Source of the DNA: Wolbachia endosymbiont (group A) of Rhinocyllus conicus
Lineage (GTDB): Bacteria > Pseudomonadota > Alphaproteobacteria > Rickettsiales > Anaplasmataceae
DNA: 64,000 bases
Assembly (NCBI RefSeq): GCF_947250775.1
Contig: NZ_OX366349.1
Location: forward strand, 186,001-250,000
Reading direction: 5' to 3'
The position numbers and the translations under genes were made by a program. How positions within the stretch are numbered: the stretch's first letter is position 1; every line of letters starts with the position of its first letter. The notes under the pieces are model-generated. The model searched no databases. It was not told where the DNA came from and saw nothing but the letters and a program-made list of their open reading frames with translations. This document shows, one piece after another, positions 26,060 to 35,801 of this stretch.

Positions 26060-27376
26060 CTATCCCTTCGATGGTGCCTTCCCTACTGACTGACCTTCCA
26101 CACATTTCTCAACTTTTATATCATCAGTTAATCCTTTTGGTGGTTGAACATCACTTGCAGCACTAGCATTAGACTTACCACTAGTGCCTAATGAAGCTTG
26201 CTCTTGCCAATCACCAATTGGATAATTGTGTGCAGGAAAGCTATCCCGATTGATTTTTCTTGATTGCTTATCACCAAGTTTAAATTTTCCACCTCTTTTT
26301 CGCTGATCTTGTTTTGTCTCCTCCTTCTCCGGAGCTTTCGGTGGACACACCTCTTTCTTCGGTTCCTCAGGCTTCGCTTTTTTCTCTTCTTCCACTTTCA
26401 CTTTTGTTTCTTTTACCTCGCGATTCTCATTAACCTCTTTAAATATAGGAGGCATTATAGGTTTTGGTAAAAGATCAAGTTCTGGTTTGCTCAGAGGAAT
26501 TGGCCTTACAAATCCTGGTGAAACTTCAAAAAGGGAAACTGGCACTTTAGGTTTTTCTCTTTTATCTACCTTCATTTCTACGTTTTCACGAACTTCTTTA
26601 TTTGCTTCTTCCTTTAATGATGTTTTTTCTGCTTTTTTATCTTCTTTTTCTGTAGATGCCTCTACTATAGCTGCTAGTTCGACTCCAAAAATCTCAGCAA
26701 AAGCTGTGATAGCCCATCCAACCAGGAACATCTGAAGTTTCAATTTTAGATCCGTCAAGGCTTGTAGACGTTCGAGCACCCTTGCAAGCTCCTCTTCTGA
26801 TAACTCACCACTGCCCAATTTCTCCTGCAATTCTTTTATCTCTTTGTCCAACCTCTTGTCCCAACTCAAATCTAAATTACTTTTGAAGATCTTCTTGATT
26901 AACTCCTTAAGCTTATCACGCAAAAACTTAATTATCGCAGCAATCAGGTTTTTTTCCTTCTTCTCCTTGAGCATTTGGTAGATTTTCGGATCATCTACAT
27001 CTACTTCAAAGAGGTTGAAGAGAGGTTCAAAGAAACTCCAGGAATCTCCCAGTGATTTTTCACAATCGAAGTAGCCCCCGTCACCATCTTCGATATGTAG
27101 CTCTGCTTGAGATGATATTTCATCGATACAACTAGAAGCCTGACGCTCACACTCGAGCCTTCTGAGCAAATCTTGTCTGTCAAGCTTCTCTATGGCTGCT
27201 TTCAGTTCATTTAACTTCTGCTCCGCAGAGAAATCTTGCTCCCTGATTTTTCCTTGGAAGATTGAGCTACCGTTTTCGTTATTATCTGAAAAATTTTCCA
27301 TTATTTTTGTCCCCTCAATAAAATTACTGTCTTTATTGTTACCTGAAAAGCTTTCCATCATTTTTACTCCCTTCAT
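26060..27376 (-). CDS. hypothetical 438-aa charged protein with central membrane-associated segment
   Basis: No family recognised. The N-terminus carries a tandem duplication of about 20 residues (MMESFSGNNKDSNFIEGTK and IMENFSDNNENGSSIF). The middle (about residues 140-215) is strongly helical and Lys/Glu-rich, likely coiled coil. One moderately hydrophobic stretch, LQMFLVGWAITAFAEIFGV, follows at about residues 215-235. The C-terminal 190 residues are disordered-looking, rich in Lys, Glu and Pro. Soluble, repetitive and charged, it could be a secreted or structural protein, but nothing proves that. Several Met codons near the start make the true start uncertain. Confidence 0.6.
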   Translation of the reverse strand: MKGVKMMESFSGNNKDSNFIEGTKIMENFSDNNENGSSIFQGKIREQDFSAEQKLNELKAAIEKLDRQDLLRRLECERQASSCIDEISSQAELHIEDGDGGYFDCEKSLGDSWSFFEPLFNLFEVDVDDPKIYQMLKEKKEKNLIAAIIKFLRDKLKELIKKIFKSNLDLSWDKRLDKEIKELQEKLGSGELSEEELARVLERLQALTDLKLKLQMFLVGWAITAFAEIFGVELAAIVEASTEKEDKKAEKTSLKEEANKEVRENVEMKVDKREKPKVPVSLFEVSPGFVRPIPLSKPELDLLPKPIMPPIFKEVNENREVKETKVKVEEEKKAKPEEPKKEVCPPKAPEKEETKQDQRKRGGKFKLGDKQSRKINRDSFPAHNYPIGDWQEQASLGTSGKSNASAASDVQPPKGLTDDIKVEKCVEGQSVGKAPSKG

Positions 27377-28063
27377 AAAACTTAATAATTTAATTCTACA
27401 GTACTAAACATTTAAGAAGTGTTAACGTAAAGATGTCAATAAAATTATTTATATTTTTACACTATGTATATTATATCATACGCCATTTAACCTTTCAATA
27501 ATATTTTTTATTCTTGCTGCTTTTTCAAGCTCTAGCATGCGCTTTCCTTCTTATTAATGTTCACTTTTGCCTCTACCACCACTTTTTCTTGTAAAGTATT
27601 TGATATAAGTTTTATTATACTCTTTGGTATAACATTGTGCAAAGTTATTATATTCAGAGTGTAATGATATAAAATTACCATCATCAAAGAGCAGCTATCA
27701 GAGCAACAGAGGCAGAGCAATACAAATAGTAAAAAACTCTCTAAACCTCGATCCGGAAACTTGAAAATGGAGGAAATGCTTATTCACTAAAGATGCTCCA
27801 AAACATCCAAGATCTTAACTCTTGACCAACACATTCCCAACAAAATTGTTCTCACGCTTGCTGGAAATGGTTATATTATTTAAGTTATTAGTAACATATA
27901 TTGCTAAATTAACAATAATCCATTAAAAACTTTCATCAAAAATTATTTCAAAAAAATTTCTAAATGATGGTTGACAAGTTTTAATGATGGAATATCATGC
28001 TCAAAATGTAGTTGCTAGCATGGATAGGAAAGCGGTTTTTTCTATTCATTTCAAGAGGTAGCT
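27377..28063. other. AT-rich intergenic stretch without a recognisable gene
   Basis: About 690 bases upstream of the 438-aa gene. Short frames exist on the minus strand (near 27530-27720) but match nothing I know and have no good start context. A TTGACA (27971-27976) with TATCAT (27993-27998), 16-base spacer, could be a promoter for the small frame that follows. Confidence 0.4.
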
Positions 28064-28177
28064 ATGTTGCGTGAGAAGGTGTTTCAGGGGTTTTGTCTTC
28101 CATTAGGGAGGGCGTTCTCTACGTGGTGTCCGAGCTTTTTCAAATTAGGCGTTGATGTTATTCAGAGATTTTCTTAA
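28064..28177 (+). CDS. possible 37-aa protein
   Basis: A short frame MLREKVFQGFCLPLGRAFS onward, ending LGVDVIQRFS, with an AAGAGG site 5 bases before the ATG and a promoter-like pair about 70-90 bases upstream. It is unrecognised and could equally be a remnant of a longer gene. It is listed because start context and promoter agree. Confidence 0.3.
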   Translation: MLREKVFQGFCLPLGRAFSTWCPSFFKLGVDVIQRFS

Positions 28178-28235
28178 TAGGGAAAGATGAGGCACAGTAA
28201 TTAGCATAAGTTTTGTAGTAAAGACATGGGGTTTT

Positions 28236-28355
28236 ATGGATTATGACGAACTAAAAGAAGCAGTTTTTTCTATCATTAAGGACGATGATCCTTACAAGGC
28301 ATCTACCGTCTTAAACATCAAGATAAAAATTATTGTTTTTTATCATAGCATTTAA
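28236..28355 (+). pseudogene. possible truncated phage gene, N-terminus only
   Basis: A frame reading MDYDELKEAVFSIIKDDDPY then KASTVLN, which has the look of a real N-terminus. It runs into the right end of the dead IS110 at about 28310, after which the codons are antisense to the transposase. The original product is unknown; it is probably a phage gene cut by the IS. Confidence 0.3.
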
Positions 28356-29227
28356 ACAAATGATGATTTTTCTCATTACAGCAACTAAAGCGACTTTAGC
28401 GGCTTTGCCAGAGTCAACTAAACGCTGGTAAAATACTTTCATTTTTTTATTATGACGCATTGCAACCACAGCAGACATGTATAATGCTTTTCGGGCATAA
28501 AATCTGCCACCTATGACTTGGGCCTTGCTCACTTTCCTTCCGCTTTCACTAGTTTTTGGTGCAACTCCAACTAGACAAGCTATTTCCTTATTATCTAACC
28601 TACCAAGTTCAGATACCTCTATGAGTAGGATACTTGCGGTTTTCCGTCCAACACCTTTATAGCTAGTTAGCAGTTTGCTTTTTTCCTTCAAATCAGGTTT
28701 ATTATATCTTCTATGTCTTGCCTAATTTGCTCTAATTGTTTTTTTGCAAATTCTATCTGTTTTTCTATATATTCCCTGGCTTTTCCTGTAACCTTATGCA
28801 AACGACACTTATTTGCGTATCGTTTAGATTGCGCTCAACTGCTCTTAGCTCTTTTAGTTCTTCTTGCTTTTGTGAAACTATGTATTCTATTACCTCGTCA
28901 TTTTTTGTGATAAATTCAGCATATTTTTCTAGTAATTTTGCATCTAATTTATCTGTTTTTGCAAAGTGGTTGCAGGCTTTTGCAAATGCATATACCCGAT
29001 TTGGGTGAGCTCTGTGAACAGCTATGTTATGTTCCCTTAACAACTTTATGACAAGTTTTTCATAACCACCTGTTTACACATAACCTAACAAATACGTTAA
29101 CTATTTTTGACTTTATAAACTCAGATATAGCTGTCTCTACATTTTCTATACGCTGATGTTTATTGTTGATTGAGATATCAAGTGTTTCTTTTGAAACATC
29201 AATACCCATAAAAACTGTTCTAGCCAT
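28311..29227 (-). pseudogene. IS110-family transposase, broken by frameshifts
   Basis: Three pieces on the minus strand make up one DEDD transposase: the start MARTVFMGIDVSKETLDISI (29227 down to ~29100), a middle with HNIAVHRAHPNRVYAFAKA and KTDKLDAKLLEKYAEF, and the C-terminal Transposase_20 part with YKGVGRKTASILL, CLVGVAPKTSESGRKV and LYMSAVVAMRHNKKM. Frames change between pieces near 29050-29100 and near 28700-28765, so it is dead. It lies against, and in one reading frame is fused to, the phage ATPase gene. Confidence 0.85.
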
Positions 29228-29239
29228 TTTTGTACCTAT

Positions 29240-30163
29240 AAATATAATCAAATAATAATGCAAATGCTGTACAGGATTGTGATTCGATCTTTTAGATCCC
29301 CCTACCGTTCGTACTACATTTTTTCTAGCTAGGAGTGTACTAAGATCCCTACGATTTCTACCAATCAATCCAGTTAACAGTATCACTCCTTGCTCATTAT
29401 AGCCTTGCGGCTTTGATTTAATATACAATCCACTTCGATCTTTAGCAGGGTATCCCCAGGAATTAATCGTCTGACAGACAAATGAACGTACCTCTGTGCC
29501 ATCATCTTTCTTGATTCCAACCATGCTGATTACTTCATCAACAATTCCAGGAATTTCACTGGCAGTTTTAGCCCCTTCACATTGAGGCAGCCAGGTTGGA
29601 CGATTGCAATCATCAAGATACTGACCTAAAGTGCCAACTATGATGATGTCTTTATCCCGAATATGTTGAAACTGATTGAGCCAAGCCATCATCTCCTGAG
29701 CAAGTGTGCCGTAAGCAGCTCTTTTATCTTCTCTTCCCGATCTATCAGAAAAAGCTTCAGGTTGCATCCTTGCCCATAAAAAGCATAAACGTGATGCAAC
29801 AGTGATACTATCGATAAAAATGCAATGATATTTAAAAAACTCCGAAGAAAGATCTTTGTACTTGCCAGATACATGCTCATAGTGCCTTTGACTATATGCT
29901 TGATCAGACTTCAGTGCAGGATTTGGCCCACCAATAAGACAAGCTATATCTCTTGCCTCATTCCAAGTACGAACGCTGATTGAATCTCCTTTCCAGTCTT
30001 GCACGGCTAAAAGCCCTGCTTCAAAATCAAGACAGAGTGTTGTCGACTCATCGAGAGTTTTAAGTAGACTAGTTTTGCCGATTCCATAAGGTCCAAAGAT
30101 TACCATTTTTACACCTGTTACTGTTTTTACTCTTTCTTCGTTACTTATTATTTTTAGAGTCAT
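29240..30163 (-). pseudogene. phage WO AAA-type ATPase, 3' end lost to IS110
   Basis: A phage nucleotide-binding protein with Walker A FGPYGIGKTSLLKTL at about residues 24-38, a CLDFEAGL segment, a Walker B-like CIFIDSITVASR and a DIIIVGTLGQYLDD strand, a RecA-like core of the type phages use for replication or recombination. The frame from ATG 30163 runs on into the IS110 transposase start, so the last genuine residues lie near 29290 and the native C-terminus is missing. The core is intact, so residual ATPase activity cannot be excluded. It follows the sigma-like gene by 51 bases on the same strand. Confidence 0.7.
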
Positions 30164-30214
30164 AATCTCCCCCTATGTTTTATATACCGGAATGGTTCTC
30201 TGTTGTCGGAGGTT

Positions 30215-30799
30215 CTAGAAAACTTTTTTTGTATGTCGTCTTATTCTTCTGAGAATGTCATAGACTGTTGTCCTTGCTATTCCACGTATTTCAGCTACTT
30301 CTGGAACACTGAAGATTTCTAGCTGTCTGCATAGAACTTGCCATTCTTGAGGTAGTGTTGAGACAATGTAATCAAGATCACTACGGTCTGCTATTTCATC
30401 TTCAAAACGGCACCTTTCATCAGCAATGTTATCTAAAATAGTATGATCTATGTATAATATACCTTGTTTGCCACCACGCTTTTCGCATGATTGCCTATAC
30501 ACTAAGTTAATGGCACGGCACTTAACGAGTTGTTTAACAAAAGCGACAAAACAACTTTTACTCTCGTCATATTGAATAATTGTTGGCCAAACAAGTAAAA
30601 AAAGTTCTTGTTCAATATCTTCAATACTTTCATCGGCAAAACATTTAAGGCGTTTAAGACATTTTGCATAATACTTTACGTACTTAACAACTATAGGATT
30701 AATTCCCGAGTAAGAGTTCTGCGATTTCATAATTTTTCTTGAATAATTAACTTCTTCAAGAGTGATCGTTTTCGGAGACTGATTGTAATTGCGGAGCAA
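30215..30799 (-). CDS. phage WO sigma-70-like factor
   Basis: A 194-aa protein with a region-2-like block (YVKYYAKCLKRLKCFADESI, then EDIEQELFLLVWPTI, then FVAFVKQLVKCRAINLVYRQ) and a C-terminal helix-turn-helix resembling sigma region 4 (VPEVAEIRGIARTTVYDILR). Sigma-like proteins of this type occur in WO phages and probably direct or regulate late transcription. Start ATG 30799; the gene points away from the RepA-like gene, with a ~150-base shared intergenic region. Confidence 0.72.
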   Translation of the reverse strand: MLRNYNQSPKTITLEEVNYSRKIMKSQNSYSGINPIVVKYVKYYAKCLKRLKCFADESIEDIEQELFLLVWPTIIQYDESKSCFVAFVKQLVKCRAINLVYRQSCEKRGGKQGILYIDHTILDNIADERCRFEDEIADRSDLDYIVSTLPQEWQVLCRQLEIFSVPEVAEIRGIARTTVYDILRRIRRHTKKVF

Positions 30800-30952
30800 A
30801 ATTAAATAATTGCGATGCGATTTTTAACCTACTGATATTCTGTGCTTTTTTTCTGAGAATAATGGCGATAGCAATTTAAATAATGGTGATGGCGCACAAC
30901 AAGCAGCAATTACGGTATAGAGCATATAGGGAGCATTTAAAGGTTTTGAACT

Positions 30953-33055
30953 ATGAATTTCGGTTTAAGCAGTGAAGAATTAAAAGCAGAACTATTGTTG
31001 CAGATAAGATCGTGTCTTCCGTACTTACTACCTAATGGCACTTTTTGCAGAAATGAGTTTCAAGTAGGTGATATCTGGGGTAATAAAGGAAAAAGTTTAA
31101 GAGTAGAGCTAAGTGGCAGTAAAGCCGGGTTATGGAATGATTTCGCAACCGGGGACGGTGGTGACATTATCGATCTTTGGGCGGCTGTGCATAGAAAAAA
31201 CGCCAGGACAGAGTTTCCTGAAGTAATGGCTTCTATAAGTGAATGGCTTGGCAAACAACACACTAGAGAAAAAAAGAGTATCAAAGATCTAGAACAGTAC
31301 CTGACTTGTAGCTGGAATTATTACGATGAAAACAACCAAGTTATTGTTATAGTTTACCGATATGATCCACCTGAAGGAAAAGAATATCGTCCATTTGATG
31401 TTAAAACGTTGAATTATGCTTCACCAGAAATAAGGCCTCTATACAATATTCCAGGCATTTTGAAGTCTGATAAAGTTATTCTGGTTGAAGGAGAAAAATG
31501 TGCTGAAGTGCTGATAGAACAAGGGATTGCAGCTACAACAACAATGTCTGGAGCAAACGCACCAATTGATAAAACAGACTGGTCACCACTTAAAGGTAAG
31601 CATATTATCATTTGGCCAGATAATGATGAAGCAGGTAAAAAATATGCTAAAAATGTTGAAAAAAAGCTTTTAGAGATCGGAGTTGCATCACTTGCTGTTC
31701 TTGAGATTCCGCAAGGTAAACCTGAGAAATGGGATGCTGCTGATTGTGTAGAGAAAGGTATAGATGTCAAAGAGTTTTTAGCTTCAACTCTGTTACTTAC
31801 TATTGATACTCCAGCTACTGATACTTCAAATATGAAAAGTTTAGAAAGATCCACAAAACAGCCACTTAACATTTTAGATTGGAGTGCAGAGCGCTTTGTA
31901 GGTCCGGTACCAGAGCAAAAGTTTCTTGTTGAAGGTCTATTTCCTTTAGGTGTTACTTCAATAATAGCAGCAATGGGAGATACCGGCAAAGGTATGCTTC
32001 TTCTTGACCTAGCGCTTAAGGTTGCAAGTGATACAGATCAAGTATGTGGTTTTGGTTCACTTGTTGTTGAACATGGATCAGTAGTGATTTTTTCAGCAGA
32101 AGATGATGCGGGTGAGATACACCGCCGCTTAGAACGACTCGACCCTAAGTGTGAAAGGTTGAAACATAAAGATAAATTATTTATTGTACCACTGCCAAAC
32201 GTTAGAGGATCACTTACAATACTCAGAAATGTTCGTGGTAAAATCGTCGAAGTTTCTCCTGAATTCGAATCCGTAATGAAACAGCTCGAGGAAATTAAAG
32301 ATCTGAAATTGATAGTATTTGATCCACTTGCTTCATTTATCCATGCAGATATAAATGCTGATCCTGCTGTAGGGGATTATCTAATGTGCTTATTATCTGA
32401 TTTAGCATGTAGTACTGGAGCTTCGATAATTACTGCTCATCACATGAGAAAGCCAAAAGGAGAAAAACCAATATTAACTGCTGAACAAGCACGCGATGCA
32501 ATTAGAGGTACCTCTGCTCTTGTTAATGGTGTTAGATGCTCATACGCTTTTTGGCCAATAGAAAATACAGCTAGGCTAGAAATCTTTAAAGCAGTAGGAG
32601 AAACACCAAGACAGAATGCTTTGTTTCATGGGGCAGTTGTGAAGGCCAATGGTTTAGCTGATCGCACTGTAAGAACTTACCTAAGAAATCAGGAAACAGG
32701 GCTACTAGAAGATATAACAATACAACTAACAGTTAAAAATGCTAGTGAAAAAGACCTTAAAATATGTCTTACTGATGCAATTACACGATCTGCTGTTGCA
32801 GTACACCCATTTACTCACACAGGAAGCACAGGAGTATATAAGCAACGGCATAGACTACCTGAAGTTTTTCACAGCATGGGAAGGGATAGACTAGAGCGTA
32901 TGGTACAGGAACTTTTACAGGTAAAGCAGTTAGTTAAAGTGATGTCTACAGGTTCAAAAGAGGATAAGTGGCTTGACATTCCAACTGGACCATTTGCTAA
33001 GGGTAAAGGTGATTTTAATTTAGGTGCAGGAAAGTTTGAAATAGCTAACTCCTAA
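30953..33055 (+). CDS. phage WO RepA-like primase/helicase
   Basis: A 700-aa replication protein. The N-terminal ~150 residues are primase-like (GLWNDFATGDGGDIIDLWAA). A TOPRIM domain follows with VILVEGEKCAEVL and HIIIWPDNDEAGKKYA. An AAA_25/RepA-type ATPase starts at about residue 325 with a variant Walker A AAMGDTGKGMLLLDLALKVA (Lys kept, next residue Gly rather than Ser/Thr) and LKLIVFDPLASFIHADIN as Walker B, plus ITAHHMRKP. WO annotations call this 'regulatory protein RepA'. The frame is intact. It probably unwinds and primes at a phage origin. Confidence 0.82.
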   Translation: MNFGLSSEELKAELLLQIRSCLPYLLPNGTFCRNEFQVGDIWGNKGKSLRVELSGSKAGLWNDFATGDGGDIIDLWAAVHRKNARTEFPEVMASISEWLGKQHTREKKSIKDLEQYLTCSWNYYDENNQVIVIVYRYDPPEGKEYRPFDVKTLNYASPEIRPLYNIPGILKSDKVILVEGEKCAEVLIEQGIAATTTMSGANAPIDKTDWSPLKGKHIIIWPDNDEAGKKYAKNVEKKLLEIGVASLAVLEIPQGKPEKWDAADCVEKGIDVKEFLASTLLLTIDTPATDTSNMKSLERSTKQPLNILDWSAERFVGPVPEQKFLVEGLFPLGVTSIIAAMGDTGKGMLLLDLALKVASDTDQVCGFGSLVVEHGSVVIFSAEDDAGEIHRRLERLDPKCERLKHKDKLFIVPLPNVRGSLTILRNVRGKIVEVSPEFESVMKQLEEIKDLKLIVFDPLASFIHADINADPAVGDYLMCLLSDLACSTGASIITAHHMRKPKGEKPILTAEQARDAIRGTSALVNGVRCSYAFWPIENTARLEIFKAVGETPRQNALFHGAVVKANGLADRTVRTYLRNQETGLLEDITIQLTVKNASEKDLKICLTDAITRSAVAVHPFTHTGSTGVYKQRHRLPEVFHSMGRDRLERMVQELLQVKQLVKVMSTGSKEDKWLDIPTGPFAKGKGDFNLGAGKFEIANS

Positions 33056-33799
33056 ACTTTTGAAAATTGTGAGCTTTTTTGTCTCTAGAAAGTACAGCAA
33101 AAATGATTTCCGGACCTACCCAATTTCCAACGTTTCCGGAGAATTTACCAAGTTTTGGAAATGAGAGTGTATTGCAGCTAACCTATTGAAATTCGGCAAC
33201 TTCCAGCTACTAAATATAAACAATGTTACGTTTCCATTTTAAAAAAATTTAGTCAATTTGGTAACACTCAAACCTGCCAGACTAGCTGCTTTCCAATTTC
33301 CGAAAACCTATATATTATATAATATATGTAAATAATACATACGTAGATATATAAAGTAATATAAATAAATATTAGAATAGAAAATATAAGTATATAAAAC
33401 ACATACTGCTAGTGTCATTAAAGCTAAAAAGGGGAAAAGAATGAAAGGAAAAGAAAAATGCCCGTAATTGCGTTTTAAAACGATTCTATGATCTGAGGAT
33501 AGGAGTATACCACCCTGACCTAACTAACGCTTGTAACACCCTTTAAAAGGCAAATAAAAGGTATTCCTAATGATTCTATTGGTACAAATGAACTTACATG
33601 TAAGTTTGACGTCATTTTTATTCATTGTAAAGAAAAAATTTGTATGAAGGTCTTATTTAGAAAACTCACTTGATATTTTTCAGCTCATATACACCTCTTT
33701 CAAGCTATCTGGCAAAAGATAAACGCTCAGAAGAAACAATATAAAGCGATTCTATATTTTTACCTCTTCCTGATTTCTTTACTTTTATGAGATTTAGCC
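33056..33799. other. AT-rich intergenic stretch, possible origin or regulatory region
   Basis: About 740 bases with no credible gene, directly after the RepA-like gene. 33056-33300 has purine/pyrimidine runs with repeated TTTCC and GGAAA words. 33300-33400 is almost pure AT (TATATATTATATAATATATG). 33460-33673 is the first copy of a repeat also found beyond RhuM. AT-rich DNA beside a replication gene could be an origin; this is speculative. Confidence 0.45.
33460..33673. repeat. hairpin-bearing repeat, copy A
   Basis: It shares most of its length with copy B at 35019-35212, including the GTTTTAAAAC palindrome, AACGCTTGTAACACCCTTT and the end AAAAATTTGTATGAAGGTC. It contains the perfect palindrome AACTTACATGTAAGTT at 33591-33606. 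Confidence 0.8.
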
Positions 33800-34831
33800 C
33801 TAAGCTTTTACACTTTTTTGATCAAGACTTTTCTTTTCTTCTATCAATTTATCAAAGTCTGACTTGTATGACTTGTCCTGTGTTTTTCTAAATATCTCAT
33901 ATTCTTTTGTAGCTAAGGTAATTGCTACTTCATGAGAGACTTTGCCATAACTCTGCAATATATCTTGCTCATTAAATTTTAAAAATGCATCAAGTTTCTC
34001 TTTCCAATCCTTCATATACATTATTTTACCTCTGGCAGCTTGAAACTCTGCATAATCTATATACATATTTACTATTCTGTTTAGCTGAGCAATTTCATTT
34101 TTATCTAAATAGTTTTTTGCTACTTGCGTGTCGGAAGGAAAGATTTTTCCCTTAGGTGCCTTACGCCAATTTGTTAAGCCCATATTAGGTTTACTTCCAT
34201 CCACTCTATTTGCAATAATTTCTGCTGCTGTATTTCCAGTAATAGCAAAATGCAATTTATTCTGTACTACAGCAAAGAAATTTTTCGTTTCAGATGAACA
34301 ACTTGCATAGTCTACTGAAGTTGCATAAATGTCTGTGATTTTCTGATAAGCCATACGCTCACTTGCACGAATTTCTCTAATTTCTTCAAGTAACTCATCA
34401 AAAAATCGAGTGTCAAATTTAGAGCCATTTTTAAATCTATTGCTATCAATCACAAAACCTTTGAAAATATACTTCTTTAGTTTATCAGTTGCCCATGTAC
34501 GAAAAGCAGTACCACGCTCTGAATTAACACGATAACCAACTGATATCACAGCCTCTAAATTGTAGAAAACTACATCACGTTTTACCTCTCTTTCTCCCTC
34601 TTTTTGAACTATCGAGGATTCCTCGGTAGTTGAATTTTTGTCTAGTTCTTTACATAGATAAATGTTCTTTAGGTGCAATGAAATATTATCAATTGAACAG
34701 TCAAATAACTCTGCCATATGTTTCTGAGTAAGCCATAGATTTTCATTTTCAAATCTAACTTCAATACATACCTTTCCGTCATCTGTTTCATAGAACAAAA
34801 TTTCATTATAATCTAGTGATTTGTTGTTCAT
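33800..34831 (-). CDS. RhuM-family virulence-type protein
   Basis: A 343-aa protein of the RhuM family (named for a Salmonella pathogenicity-island gene of unknown mechanism). Motifs: VRFENENLWLTQKHMAELFD at the N-terminus, VVFYNLEAVISVGYRVNSER with GTAFRTWATDKLKKYI following, and a helical C-terminus with KLHFAITGNTAAEII. Length is full and the frame is intact. It lies between two near-identical repeats on the opposite strand to its phage neighbours, as though it arrived as a cassette. RhuM-like genes are often near restriction or toxin systems; its role here is unknown. Confidence 0.85.
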   Translation of the reverse strand: MNNKSLDYNEILFYETDDGKVCIEVRFENENLWLTQKHMAELFDCSIDNISLHLKNIYLCKELDKNSTTEESSIVQKEGEREVKRDVVFYNLEAVISVGYRVNSERGTAFRTWATDKLKKYIFKGFVIDSNRFKNGSKFDTRFFDELLEEIREIRASERMAYQKITDIYATSVDYASCSSETKNFFAVVQNKLHFAITGNTAAEIIANRVDGSKPNMGLTNWRKAPKGKIFPSDTQVAKNYLDKNEIAQLNRIVNMYIDYAEFQAARGKIMYMKDWKEKLDAFLKFNEQDILQSYGKVSHEVAITLATKEYEIFRKTQDKSYKSDFDKLIEEKKSLDQKSVKA

Positions 34832-35018
34832 ATACTTCCTTAGCCATGTACTGCATATATAATACCTTCTGCTTTAAGTGACAAATTTTTAGACGCAGAG
34901 CCAGTCAATTGATACATAGAAAAAGTTGTATACAATATCTCTGTTCGTTTCCCTCTTACTACAACCTATAATAAAAATATAAAGTTATCCGATAAAGGAG
35001 GTGAAAACCAAAAGGTCC

Positions 35019-35212
35019 ATAATTGCGTTTTAAAACGATTTTGTAACTCTGGGATAGCTTTAACGCTTGTAACACCCTTTAAAAGACAAATAAAAAGTGT
35101 TTCTAATGATTCCATTGGTGCAAATAAACTTACGAGTAAGTTTAGCGTCATTTTTATTCATTGTAAAGAAAAAATTTGTATGAAGGTCTTATTTATAAAA
35201 CTCACTTGATGT
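35019..35212. repeat. hairpin-bearing repeat, copy B
   Basis: Close match to copy A at 33460-33673 in the same orientation, so the two flank the RhuM gene as direct repeats. Its hairpin at 35126-35143 is AAACTTAC-GA-GTAAGTTT. Confidence 0.8.
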
Positions 35213-35360
35213 TTTTGCAATAGCCAACTCATGTTACTTCTACCATAAGGAGGGTGACAAAATGTCCCTACCCTTTAAAACGCTTTAGGAGGTCCTTATA
35301 ACACTATTTGTAATTTAGGTAGGAAAGAAATCCTTCTTTTTTAAATTAATGCGTGTAGAC

Positions 35361-35466
35361 CCCTTTAAAACGCAAATAAAAGGCATCTTTAGTAATCTTA
35401 CTGTTACAAAACAAACTTGCTTGCAAGTTTATCACGGTTTTTATGCTTTGTAAAGAAAAATTTGAA
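35361..35466. repeat. hairpin-bearing repeat, copy C (diverged, partial)
   Basis: Matches the second half of copies A and B at lower identity (CCCTTTAAAACGCAAATAAA, then TTTGTAAAGAAAAATTTG). Its hairpin at 35413-35430 is AAACTTGC-TT-GCAAGTTT, with one base pair changed on both sides relative to copy B. Confidence 0.65.
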
Positions 35467-35801
35467 AAAATTGTAAAAACACAGCTATGTAGCCGACAAT
35501 CAACTTTGCAATTTAAAATTATTTTAACTTTTTTTCAAATTCATCATAAAAAACCATGAGAAACACGGTAATACATTAGTATAGGGGCAATGAAACAGAT
35601 TACCTTGTAGGATGATTCTTGGATTTCCGTTGTTGGTCAGCAAAAAACTATAAATTGCTAGTGTATTTTGAAGGAACCAAACGATATTTAGTGCTGCTCG
35701 TAGTCAATGTTTTGGTAATTTTATGATAAATGCAATAGATTGTTCAAGAGTAAAAGTGGGTTGGTTCACCTCCTGAAAAAGAATTCACAGTACAAAATTG
35801 G

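Larger units (their letters stand above)
34832..35801. other. repeat-rich intergenic stretch beyond RhuM
   Basis: About 970 bases without a credible gene. It contains repeat copies B and C (listed separately), the GTTTTAAAAC palindrome near 35028, and a region 35480-35800 with no recognised content except the approach to a dead ATPase gene. Confidence 0.5.

Noticed and set aside
26264..26735. Plus-strand frames opposite the 438-aa gene
   Set aside because: They are the complement of Lys/Glu-rich codons, giving Phe/Leu/Ser-rich nonsense.
27532..27720. 62-aa minus-strand frame
   Set aside because: No family resemblance, poor start context and AT-biased composition; it could be chance.
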